A program made the translations under genes and the position numbers. Below, one piece after another: positions 45,552 to 56,900 of a stretch of 64,000 nt of DNA; the first letter of the stretch is position 1; each line of letters starts with the position of its first letter. This DNA comes from Septoria linicola (lineage: Eukaryota; Ascomycota; Dothideomycetes; Mycosphaerellales; Mycosphaerellaceae): NCBI GenBank assembly GCA_024114885.1, contig CP099426.1, positions 2,170,001 to 2,234,000 of the forward strand, read 5' to 3'. The notes under the pieces are model-generated. The model was given only the letters and a program-made list of their open reading frames with translations, had not been told where the DNA came from and did not search any database.

Positions 45552-47296
45552 TCAATCCGCCTTGAGTGGCAGGACAGTGTGCGCTTCTGCACTCTTCTGG
45601 CTGCCAGCGTCTGTGAGCCCAATCACGGGCACGCCCTCAAGCGGAGTTGTGTGACCCGCTAACCACTCATAGTCGGCATCAGACAAGTACTTGTAGTCCA
45701 AACCTCGGATCTCATCTTCTTCCGACTCTCTCAAATGGCAACCAGGTATCTTGTTGATGACGAACAGCAGAATACAAGACACCGAGAAAGCCCACACGGC
45801 GCATGTTGTAGCTCCAGCAAGCTGATGGCCCATCTGGATCCAGTTTCGCTCCCACCAGCCTCCAGCATACGCAGCTCCAGTCGAGCCATCGAGCGCTGGC
45901 ACCCATGATGCCGCGAAGAAGCCGGTCAGCACATCGCCGACATAGCCTCCTACTCCATGAATGGCGAAGATGTCAAGACCGTCGTCGATTGACAAGAGGT
46001 ACTTGTATTTGTTGGTGTAGAAGCAGCAGATTGATGTGAGAGCACCGATCAAGGCTGCGACGTAGACTGGAACGAAGCCAGCTGCAGGTGTGATCCCGAC
46101 GAGGCCGGAGATGATTCCTGAGCAGAAGCCGATGATGGAGAATTTGCGTGAGTGGAAGTATTCGAGGAGTGTCCAGCTGAGGCCGCCGCCGCATGCTGCG
46201 AGGTCTAGACGATCAGATGTGTGAGCAGTTGCTAACGTGCAGAGTCGGTGAATGAGGCTCTGTAGAGCAGCTTACTTGTGTTGATCATCACGTAGATCGA
46301 TCTCAAGCTGAGATTGGCAGTGGAGCCGCCATTGAACGCAAACCAGCCGAACCTATAATTCCAATTAGCCAAGCTCGAGATGGCCACTTCAAATTGCCCA
46401 CCAGATGAGAATTGTCCCCAAGCCGACTAGGAATGGATTGTGCGGCTTGTGGTGGACAATATTCTGGCGATCAGTGGTAGCGGTCTCAGACAATCGAGGT
46501 CCAAGCATCATGCTCCATGCCAACGCTGAAAAGCCACTGGCGATGTGGACGGGACCAGATCCTGAGAAGGCGTTAGCGTCATTGGCTTGCTTTTCAGTCT
46601 GCTAACTAGTCAGCTTACCTGCGAAGTCAAGAACGCCCAGCTTGAGCAGCCAACCATTCGGATTCCATTCAAAGTATGCAAGCACATAATAGACGAAAGT
46701 GGTCCAGCAGAGAAGAAAGAGCATACTGGGCCACAATCTGCCTCGCTCAAGCATTGCGCCGGCCAAGATCATGGCTGTTGCTGTGACGAAAGTGAAGCCG
46801 AAGCAGGCGTAGAGAAGATCTGGGATGTCTGGATTTGCCAAAGAAGGAGATGCGAGGACATTGTGTAGACCGGCGAGTGAAAGGTCGCCGAGGAAGGGAT
46901 TAGTACTACGGGACTGTGGGATGTCAACTCCATCGATACTTTGTACATGTGGGACCTGCTGACCTGATATAGTGAGTAGCCATAGACCCAGAACTGTATC
47001 CCGCAAGCGCATGCGCAGAACAGTGATTGAAAGACCATTGTCAAGGCTGCTTTACGTCGATGCATGCCTGCATAGAGGAAGCCGATGGCCTGAAGATCGT
47101 CAGCTTTTATGATCATTTGTCTTCAATTCTGGATGATGCTCACCGGTGTGATCTGCCAGCACAGTATGGTGCATACTGCCATCCAGCAGAGATCGCCTTT
47201 GTCATACGGCGACGTCAAGTCCTGTGTCAGAGGATCGCCGCCTTGGGGATTGACGTTGTATTCGGGCCATTCTGTGATCTGTGCTATGTCACTCAT
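45552..47296 (-). CDS. ammonium transporter, Amt/MEP/Rh family
   Basis: Six exons (47296-47144, 47089-46964, 46913-46619, 46561-46402, 46352-46276, 46204-45552) encode about 487 residues. All five introns are 49-71 bp with GT..AG ends and the joins keep frame. Seen: the extracellular N-terminus with GDLCWMAVCTILC; GIGFLYAG-like AIGFLYAGMHRRKAAL; WNPNGWLLKLGVLDFAG joined to SGPVHIASG, the family signature; FAFNGGSTANLS; NLAACGGGLSW; ITPAAGFVPVYVAALIGA; and DDGLDIFAIHGVGG with the second pore histidine. About 11 membrane helices and a cytosolic tail are expected. The protein takes up ammonium at the plasma membrane; some MEP2-type members also act as sensors. GATA motifs upstream fit nitrogen catabolite control. 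The paralogue (mepA/B/C) cannot be decided. Confidence 0.93.
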
Positions 47297-49227
47297 GTTT
47301 CCAGCTGTTCCAAAATGTGCGCTTCACGAGAGTGGCGCGGAAGCAGAAGATGCCCATGCAAAGGTCTGAACAGCAAGGGCAGATCCATTGTATTAGAATG
47401 GGCATGCTGCCGAGAGATAACAACTCGGCCACGTTCCAGTAAGTTGTCCACGATAGGCGTGAGCAGCACGTAGCTAGGATGCTCAGTCGGCGGCAGAGGC
47501 TAGTCATGACGAAGCCAGGTGCTGCAATCATCGCGTTCTACAACATGTAGCTCCTAGCTAACTTAGACATGGTCTCAAGAGATAGGCTGTTCAGGGACCA
47601 GTCCTGGATGCAGCTCTTATCAGTAGACGAGCGGCCAAGATCTCTTGGTATGCTCCAGCTCAGGATCGTAGGAGAGATGCGAGAAAGTGTTCCTCTTGAG
47701 CTCGACATCATGAGAGTCATCTTGACGATTGTAAAGAGCAGGACGTGGGCTGCGCGGAGGCAGTCTGGTGTCGAAAAGCCGTTGCTGCCCGTTGGTCTGC
47801 CGCCAATGCGCCTAATCGGCATCGTTCTCCAACCTCAGTATCAGAGACTGATGCGCTCCCAGATGATCATGTCCGAAGAAATTCATCAAGAATAATGGAT
47901 CAAAGGCGAGGCATCCGACAAGAAAGCGATGCGATGATACGGCTGACACCATTTCTTGGCAAAAGCGGAAGTGTGGTTGCGCGTTGAGAAGCTCGCAACA
48001 CAGCTCGCTGGATGACGCACTCGCAGGCTCGGAATGGCCTTCACATGTTGCCAGATGTGAGCTCTCCTGGTCAATTTGCGACCGTGTAGAAGGGCACAGG
48101 GAGATGCAGACTTTGACTCCACTCACCAAGGAATCCACCTGCTGCCGAAGCACCACTAAACTCGACGTTGTGTTGTAACTCTTCAGTCGTGGCTAAACTG
48201 GAGACTGCCAAGACCAGCATCGTCGAATACGACTAGGCCAGCGGCGAGACTGAGGTAGGAAGAAGCTCTACTTCGTCGTACCAGATTGATGTGTGCTCAG
48301 AATCCAGAGTGATGAGCCAGCCTCATTTGTCGCCGTTCTGCTTCCAGCTCCTCGCACTTACGACGCAGCGAACAACCCTAAGCGAAGGGTCACAATATTG
48401 GGGCTGACTCTCCGAGCTTGAGCTCAGGAGGCAGCACTCGTGCACTTCCAGCGTCCACCAGCGGGAGTGGGATGGAAGCATGGCGTTCTCCGATGTGTTG
48501 CGCCCAGGTCACAAAGACAATGGTGGACATGTCACGATTGCTCAGCGAGCAGAAAGTTGTGACCTGCATCTGCACTGCCGACGTTACCACCAGCCGGCTT
48601 CTGCACGAGTCGACTGCCACTAGAGAAGAGCAGTCGATCAAGGCCCTGAAGAGAGGTACTGAGTATCCCTTCCCTGAAGCTTGAAAGTTCTGAAAACGTT
48701 TGTTGTTTTAGTCGGCAATCCGGGTTGCCTAGATCCTTCGTCCACAGTCGATGCGAAGGACATTGGTGATGACAAGGGTGTGCGCTACCATGATGGAGGC
48801 ACTACTGTAGGCTGAGGTGGTGTGAGCAGTGTGGTTTATCCCTCTCTAGCTAAGTACAGGCTACTACTAAGCAGCAGAACTCATGCGTCCGCCGCCGGCC
48901 ACATAGGCACTGTCTGCAGACGTTCCAGGCTAGTTAGTGAGTCAGGACTCAGGAAACTCGGTGTGTGGCCGCCGGCGCGGCAGCGTTACCACGTCCCGGC
49001 AGGCCGAGCAGTTGGATCTTCAGACTCGCTAACTAATTGTTTCTCGGAGGGGAACTAGTGGCGGCTTATCCTGTGACGTTAAATTCTCCTTTGCACGAAA
49101 CCAGTTACTGCCTTCACTATATACTGAAGTCGAAACCTTACGCTTGCAGCATCGAACATCCAGCTACGGGGTATATCGGTAACCACTACAGCATCTCCCG
49201 AGAACAATCGGGCCGACAAAAGAGACT
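47297..49227. other. long intergenic region, no supported gene
   Basis: Many overlapping short frames occur on both strands, none with a signal peptide, a known motif or good intron signals. A hydrophilic minus-strand frame at about 47620-47800 looks protein-like but has stops at both ends. A plus-strand frame at 48418-48684 is equally unsupported. The first few hundred bases should be the MEP promoter; the rest may be a decayed gene. Confidence 0.4.
47415..47585 (-). promoter_or_regulatory. cluster of GATA-factor motifs upstream of the MEP gene
   Basis: AGATAA at 47415-47420, CGATAG at 47451-47456 and AGATAG at 47580-47585 fit the HGATAR consensus of AreA/NIT2-type nitrogen regulators. They lie 120-290 bp upstream of the MEP start. 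Short motifs occur by chance, so this is suggestive only. Confidence 0.3.
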
Positions 49228-49719
49228 ATGAAAGCCCGTTGCAGATGGGCCTGGAACGACGCAAAAACTGTCGACACAAAACGCGTGGCCCTAGCAAAGT
49301 AGTGTGTACTGTTTACAGTACCGAAGGGTGCACGACGACAGCCTCAACAAAGACTGTGAAGGCCACAAAAGTGATCACCACTCCAGCGTCAACTGTTGAG
49401 GTATGGTTTGCCAACAGAAGGGAGCTGTGTACTCCTCGCTGATGTTCCTCGACAGTCCACCGTCACAGAGACCACCATCGTGACCGGCCAGACCTCACTG
49501 TCCACAATCACAGCAATCGAGACGGAGAGACCGAGCACGACTGTCACTGTCACGAGTGTGCAGGCTGTAGACGGTGGTAACACGACTATTACTGCACCCA
49601 CACCGACATACTCCGCTGCTTGTACCAATGACACCCTGTTGAGCAGGGTAGCTGGCAACTCCGTCGGAGGACTTCGTAGCCCGAACCGTATCAAATTTCA
49701 TAACAGTCCTACACCTTAC
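49228..49719 (+). pseudogene. relic of a Thr-rich secreted or surface protein
   Basis: From an ATG at 49228, a frame ending VDTKRVALAK stops at TAG 49300-49302. The adjacent frame starts at that point with VVCTVYSTEGCTTTASTK and continues, so a one-base shift separates the halves. A 55-bp phase-0 intron (49401-49455; GTATGG, GCTGAT, ACAG) joins TTPASTVE to STVTETTIVTGQTSLSTI. The second exon has a Thr/Val repeat region and ACTNDTLLSRV, ending at a GTAAGT donor at 49720. No convincing next exon and no signal peptide are visible. The composition is that of O-glycosylated fungal surface proteins. I recognise no named family. Confidence 0.5.
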
Positions 49720-50264
49720 GTAAGTCTTCTCTTTGTTCTCTTGATAAGATCTGTTTCCAACACTCAAAGCTCCTTCGGGTTAGGGTTTAGGGTGTTGGAT
49801 GGCGACGTGAGTTGGAGTCAAAGAAGTCTACTCCTCGATCAAGAGCTTGCAATATTCAGTCTCTACTACCAATATCACTTGATGGCGAGCCTGCCAGCTA
49901 CGCGATCGCGGACTGGTTCCCGAGCAGAACAGCAAGCTCTTACCACAACCCCTGGTGTCACCCGCGTTGCTCCAATAAGTGTGTGCAAGTACCCTGCTAA
50001 TAGCAAAGATGAAGCTCCTGCTCGTATAGAGGTCTAAAGAAAATGCGAAGGAGCGGCTTGCCTGCGAATAGCTACGCTCCTAGCATGTCGACTTGTAGTG
50101 TAGAATCGAAACCCTAAGCGAGCCGTGAGAAATGGCAGCCTGCACATGTAGCAGCACGACTACTAGCTGTACCACTATTTGCTACAAGGCTCATAGAAGT
50201 CATCCCCGCGTAACGCTCGGCACACGTGACGCTCAACTTTGGCTTCAAACTATGCATGTTACAA
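49720..50264. other. intergenic edge of gene island 2
   Basis: This stretch contains a short frame with a Cys-rich end (about 49812-50000; HPRCSNKCVQVPC), possibly the lost 3' end of the preceding relic. It also has a telomere-like GGGTTAGGGTTTAGGG at 49777-49792. AT-rich transposon sequence starts near 50265. Confidence 0.4.
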
Positions 50265-51740
50265 CATTAATTAGATAGCTAATATAGACCTAATTAAGGC
50301 TACACTTAAGGCCCTAGCCCTATTAGATAAGTATAATATATTATAGATTACTAAAGAGTATTATATCTATCGTTATAAGCTTAGTAGACGGTAGAATAGA
50401 ACTATAGCTTTAATACGACATAAAATCGAGTCCTAATAACTCTTTAACGATACCTAGGAAAGAACGCTCGTAGAGTATATTAATAAGCTTATATAGCTAA
50501 GTATACTACTAACTCCTACTTAGGTCTATATATTCGCTATAGAGATTAGAGAGAGAGTACTAGGAAAGAACTAGGTTACTAACTTCGTAAAACGATACTA
50601 CTATAAGATTAATTCTAGATATCTTAACTCTTTCGATAAAGACTACTTACGAGCTAAGAACCTATATATAATAGGCCTATTCTACGATATTCTAGAGCTT
50701 AAGATAAGAGATTACGAGATTATACTAGCTAATATATATAACGTAGATAAGAAGAGGTTTATAATTAGTTTTATATAGAAGTATAAGTATATCTTTACTA
50801 AGTAGTCTAATAAAGCTAAGGAGCTTACTATAAGTATTTAGGATAGTAATAGAGAGTAGATTATAATACTAGCTTGTATCTACGTAGATAGTATAGTAAT
50901 TCCTCTAGGCCTAATCTATAAAGCTACTTCTAGTAATATCTAAGACTCTTAGGTATAGAATCTTAATATAACGAAGTATATAGCTCTATTTATATCCTCT
51001 ACGAACGGCTAGATAGATAATAAGCTAGGTATAGCCTAGCTTAAAGAGATATTCGATCGCTTTACTAAAGAGAAAGCTCGCTATAGAAGAGACTAGAGAA
51101 TACTTATATTAGATAGCTATAGCTCGTATATTACTATAGAGTTTCTTAAATAGGCTATAGCGTATAGGATCTTCGTTATTATATTTCTACTATATATAAC
51201 GTATAGATTATAGCCTCTAGACGTCAAGATATTTAGTCTACTAGCTTAGTACTATTATAGCGCTCTAAATAACTATCTTACTCGCTATTAAGGACTATCT
51301 TCTATCTCTAAATATAATTTCTTTAGGCTATTTTATCTAGTATAGAAGTAAGCTCTAAGCTAATATAATATCCTCTTAGGCTTCTAAGCTACTAGTATAT
51401 ACTCTCTCTACTACGATATAGTCCTTAAAGCGCTTAAGCTAAAGAAGAAGAAACTAATACTAACGATACGACCTAGTATAGCTAGAAGTAATAGTAGCTC
51501 TAGACTATCTACTTCTTAATTCTAGTAGATTAGAGCTATCGTTAAAGAGACTACAAAGTACGTTCTAGATATAGAGACTAAGTCTAAGGTTAAGAAACTT
51601 AATAGTACTATTCTAAAGCTAACTACTAACGTAGTACTACTTAAGGCTAAGAATAAGGGCTTCTATAAGGCTCTAGTTAAAGAGAAGAAGAAGCGTAAGC
51701 GTAGTAAGATAGTAGTTAAAGAGATACGTACTAAAGGTAG
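50265..51740 (+). mobile_element. Fot1/pogo (Tc1-mariner superfamily) transposase relic
   Basis: With RIP stops read as Gln, a plus-strand frame covers nearly the whole stretch. Seen: a helix-turn-helix-like N-terminus (LKALALLDKYNI), ERTLVEYINKLIQLSILLTP, and KNQVTNFVKRY (CENP-B-like DNA-binding part). Three regions carry the DDE acids: NVDKKRF (usual form N-x-DEKGF), ILDSYSSYIT (usual LDGHxSH) and LQPLDVKIFSLL. A basic C-terminus follows (KEKKKRKRSK). DDE transposases of this group cut and paste at TA sites. Its 3' end is interrupted by the second Gypsy-1 copy at 51741; terminal inverted repeats were not identified. Confidence 0.8.
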
Positions 51741-52019
51741 TAGTAAGGTAAAGGCCTACCTATATACCGTGCTTAGTAGTTTTAGTATAAAAGCAAGGTA
51801 GTAGCTCGTTTCTAAGATAGTAATATTTACTCTACTTAATTAATTTAATATCCTACGGTCCTAGTATAAGGCTCTTAGTCCTAGAGCTACTATTTTAAGC
51901 TCGTTACTACTATTTAATTAACATATTACAAGACTATTACTATCCGAACAGGTCTTGTTCTATAGCGACTACTCTTATACCTACCTAGGAGGTTAGTATT
52001 AGAGTAGTTATTATCTATT
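51741..52019 (+). repeat. 5' LTR of the second Gypsy-1 copy
   Basis: About 279 bp, matching 12063-12340 and 31769-32046, with the same TAGTAAGG start and ATTATCTATT end. Confidence 0.85.
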
Positions 52020-52732
52020 AATAGAGCCGAAGGTAGAGCTATCTCTTCTCTCTTATACCGGAACTAGAAGCGTAGAAGGTAGATAGTAGCCTTAAAACGA
52101 GAACTAATATACTATGAATATTAATAAGAGGCCTAAAGGAGCTTACGTAAGAGGCGACTTAAAGGGCTATAGTAATATAGAAGCCTCTAGAATAAGGATA
52201 TCGCTCTAACCTAGAAAAGTTATAAACCTCTAGTATCTCTTAGTATAGATCTATTCGGTAATTATTATATAGATAGTAAGGCGACTTACTATATCGGAGA
52301 TTTACTTAGGGTCTCTATACCTATAATAGTCTTCGATTAGACTCTAGTTTAGCGTAAAAACGCCCTCGTTCAGATAGCGTAGAGGCTATAGGATAGGCTA
52401 GACCTATCTAGGTAATCTTATATCCTCTAGTATATAGATCGCTTAGAATAAGCTCTAGTACGGCGTTAGACGCTAATCGTTTAGCTAAGGACACTAATTA
52501 CGTCTAAGGCTCTAGACCCGGTATATAGTATAGGCTAACGTAATATTATACTACTATAGTTACTTAGCGAATTACTCGAATAAGCGAGATAGACGCGCCT
52601 AGCTATAAATAGTCGAACTATACGATACGACATACCTTACTTATTAGGTATAATTAATATAGCTCTAGTATTATAAGAAGAGTATAACGTTTACCTTCTA
52701 ACGGCTAATAAAATTTTTTAGACTCTTGTTTT

Positions 52733-52757
52733 TAGTTATCGTTTTAAACGATAACTA
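52733..52757. repeat. 25-bp palindrome in second Gypsy-1 copy
   Basis: Identical to the palindrome at 13054-13078 and at the same place upstream of gag. A diverged second version is at 62171-62195. Confidence 0.75.
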
Positions 52758-53657
52758 TATTTTATTTAAAAACCTAATTAAGAAGAGTATAATATACTCT
52801 TAGAATACCTTCGAACAAGCTCTATAAGTAAATTAGTATCTATTAGCTAGCCTAAAACACTAGATAGTAGCTTATCTAACCTACTTAATAAGTAAATTCG
52901 AAGATTACTAGTAAAGCTACTATCTACTTTTACTTTATTCCTTCTACTAGACAACGATATGTCTATAGAAGCGGAGGACTAAGGAGGTACTAACCTTAAC
53001 CCTAACGCTAATATCTTTTAAGGACTAAGCTTAGGAGGTAGACTATCTATAACGTAGTTCTAGCTACTTATAGAGACTATCTAAGTAACTTAAAGCTAGA
53101 AGGTAATTGTCGCTTAGGTTCCGCTACTACCTAGCTCGGACTAGAATCCCTTCTTTAATAGAGAGAACGTAACCGAGTATATTAAGCGCTTTAAAGTACT
53201 ATATAGGAACTACGCTATTCTACTTATTAATAATAATAAGTAGCTTTATAAGAAGTTACTTACTTAGGTTACGGTTATCTAACGTAGACGATACTAGCGC
53301 CTTAATAGTTTCTATAATCGAAACTATACTAAGTTTAAAGAGTCGATTATTAAGAAGTACTAAAAGTACGATAATATATATATACTTAGAAACCGCTACT
53401 ATATAGAGAACCTTTATAAGGTTAACTATAGTAAGGATAATAATCTCTTAGAGTACTTAAGGTAGTTTATACTCTACTCTAATACTATACCTACTTCGTA
53501 TATAGACGAGCGTTCTCGTACTCTTCTATTTATACGAGGCCTACTATTTCGTTTTAGTAAGAGACTCTAGGCCTATCTTAAGTTAGACCTTAATAATAGT
53601 AACTTAGATTATAGTAAGCTCTTAAAGATAGCCTAGCGTTAGATTAATAGTAATAAG

Positions 53658-53934
53658 TATTAAAAGTAGAGAGCGTATTATATACTATACAATGTTAAGA
53701 AGGGTATAGCGTAGTAAAGAAGAATAGGAGATTAATCTTGAACTGACTTATGCATATAGTGTAGTAGTAATATGCTAGGAACTAAATACAAAGTTGATTA
53801 AGTTAGTTATCTAAGAAGAGAAGAAAGAGAAGTAAGATATACCTCTTACTAAGCCTTAGGTAGATGCCTTAGGTATCTAGAACTATGCTTAGAAGTCTAT
53901 ATCTAGACTAACTATCTAGGATATATTCTTAATA
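53658..53934 (-). repeat. left LTR of Copia-C
   Basis: A 277-bp repeat, TATTAAAAG...TTCTTAATA, preceded by ATAAG (53653-53657). It is near-identical to its partner at 59678-59954. Confidence 0.88.
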
Positions 53935-56900
53935 CTCCTACTTATACTATATAGTTAGATCTTTTAATAGATTATCTATAGTACTTAAATACTAGTCCTA
54001 ATCTTGATTAGTTATTAAGTACTTGCTTTTTAGACTAATAACTAGACAGTACTAACTATTAATCTAACAAACTTTCTATACTACTATCTTCTACAAAAAG
54101 GTAAAAGAAATGCCTTCTATAAGATCTTCCTCCTCTCTTATATAGGAGTGGATTGTTTAGGACATAGACTATCTAGTAAGTTGCCTCTACCCTTTCTTAT
54201 AGCTAATTCTAATAGCTCCCTAGATTCCTTATAGCCTAGTCCTCTACTTAGTTATATTCTATATAGCTTCTTAGTTCCCTAATAGTCTTTAGGGTATACT
54301 ATTCTTAGCTATAGAGATCTTATATTAAGCTAGGGAGTAGAGTAACTATATACTAGTAGAGGAGATAATAGCTACTATAGAGGAGGTCTTTAATATTAAC
54401 TAGTACTTAGCCTTAGAGGGTGTCTAGTTTAGCTAGGTACTATATAGTAATATTATAGTTAGTAATAGGTCTAATATTAGTAAGAGTATTTAGGACTTTA
54501 TAAAGTCTAACTAAGGAGGAGTTAAGTAACTAAAATCTTTCTTTTAGACTCCTCTTAGTTTAACTCTAAGGCTTGGAGTTATCTTTTATACATCTCTTAT
54601 ATAAGGTAGAGCTACCTTATAAACTCCTAAAACTATAGTCTATTCTTTAGCTTAGTAAGACTATCTACTACTATCTCTTTTATATTTATATATTCTATAG
54701 AGATAAGTCTGTTCTACTAGAGCTTTCTTATAGTATTATATAAGATATTAATATATTTAGACTTGTTATAAATATATAAGTCCTTAACTAGAGTAAGGGT
54801 AGCTTAGTTATTACCTTTTAGCTAAATTAGCCTAATTCTAGTAACAGTTTCCTAGTTACTAAGGATCCTTAGTTAGTAAGAATATTCTCCTACTAACTCT
54901 AGACATCCAAGCTTTTTTAAAAGAGTATTAAGGAACTATAACTGTTTTATATATACTCCTATAGCTATATATTTAGCTTCTATTATAGATGTAGCTATAG
55001 ATTTCTACTTCTTACTTATCTAGGAGATTAGTATATTATAAAGGAAGAAGACATATCCAAGGATTAAGACTCTATTAGTCTTGTCTATTATATAGTTAGA
55101 GTCTATATATCTAGTAAGAAAGCCTTAACTATTCCTTAAGTATCTTAGACTAAGGTCTAGGTTTAATCTCAAGTATCTAGTTAGCTTCTTTAGAGCCTTT
55201 ATATATCCTACTATTAGATTACTAATATAGGAGCTTAATCTTCTAAGGGCAAATAAAATATCTAGTCTTATAATAGTTATAAGCTATATCTATGTTCTAA
55301 TAATAGATTAGTACTCCTATTTGTTACACCTTTTATTATTTAGTCTAGTAGGCTTTAGACTTTTATAGCTGTCTATTAGTAAAAGAGTTAGTAATATAGT
55401 CTCTTAACCTATTCCTATCTTAGCTAGGTTCTCTTAGATATAGTGCTTCTAGTTAAGTTTTAGCTAGCCTTACTATCTGTTTCTTATAAGTCTTATTCTA
55501 AGAATCTTGTCTAGTTCTCTAAGATCTTTAATCTTAAAGACCTTACTAAGTTAGTCTTTGAACTAGAGGATATCTTCTAGTCTCTCTATAGTAATAAGTA
55601 TATTATTAATATAGATTAGGATTATTAGGTCTTTCCTTTTCTTATAGATTAGAAGATATAGGTCTACTTCTAATTATCTGAATCCTATTCCTTTTAGCTT
55701 TAATATATATAGCTAATTCTAGTCTCTTATAGCTTACTTTAGCTTATAGAGACTCCTTAGAACTTATAAGACTATACTAGTTAGTAGGTTAATACCTAGT
55801 AGTAGGATTATATAGATATCCTTATATAGGGTACTCTCTATAAATGTATTGTTTATATCTACTTAGTATAGAACTAGGTCCTTCTTATAGACTATAGCTA
55901 TAAATCCTCTTAGAGTATCCTACCTAACTATAGAGGTAAAAGTTTCTATATAGTCTACTCTATACTTTTAGGAGAACTCTCTTATAACTAGTCTTGCCTT
56001 AAACTTTTTAATAGCTCTACTAAGCTTTCTCTTAATATTAAAGACCTATCTTAAGGTAACTAGGTTAGCCTCTTTTAGTAGGACTACTATAGTCTAGGTA
56101 TTATTACTTATAAGTATATCTAGCTCCTTCTAAATAGCTTCTTACTAGAGATAACCCTACTTAGGATTACTTACTACTTCCTTATAGTTCCTTAGGATTA
56201 GAACCTCCTATTTATATATCCCTACTTCTTTAGTAGCTAAGAATATAATCTCTTTAACTTCCTCTAAGAATTCTAGGTCCTATAGGATACCTAGGTTAAT
56301 AGAGCTTATAGCTAAGAAGAAAGCCTAATACTCTAGGAGCATTTCTTTGTCTAGCTAACTATTTTGATCTAGCTTAAGCCTAATTAGCTTTAGCTTCTAG
56401 TTAAATTTATTAAGTTCTTAGGATACTTTCCTCTTTCTAAAGGTTTACCTTAGAGCTATCTACTCCTAATCTATCTCTATAGTTTCTTAGGTAGAATTCT
56501 TAGATTCTTTTTTAACTTTCTCTTAGTCTAGGAATTTTCTATACTCTCCTATATCTTCTAGTAGAGGTAGAAGTTATATAAAGAGTTTCTTTCCTTCCTA
56601 AACCTATACTAATAGCTAAGGGAGAGGAGGCTTCTACTAGCTTAGACTAGAGGCACCTAGGGTACTCCTACTAGCTTATAGAGTAGGCTAGCTAATAGTT
56701 CTTAGTTTTCTAATAGGTCTTCTTTCTAGAGCTAAACTAGAGAGATTCTTAATCTTGATATTTAAGTCTAATTCTCTACCTAGCTTATCTTTAAAGAAGA
56801 TTATATTAGTATACTACTTAATAGCCTTTATATCTAGCTCCTAGAACTTCTATACCTTTACTATATTATTATAGTATCTAATAAACATAGTATCCTTTCC

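Noticed and set aside
47538..48156. Several minus-strand frames upstream of MEP that look protein-like in parts
   Set aside because: They change frame repeatedly, carry stops at both ends and have no usable introns, so they cannot be assembled into a gene.
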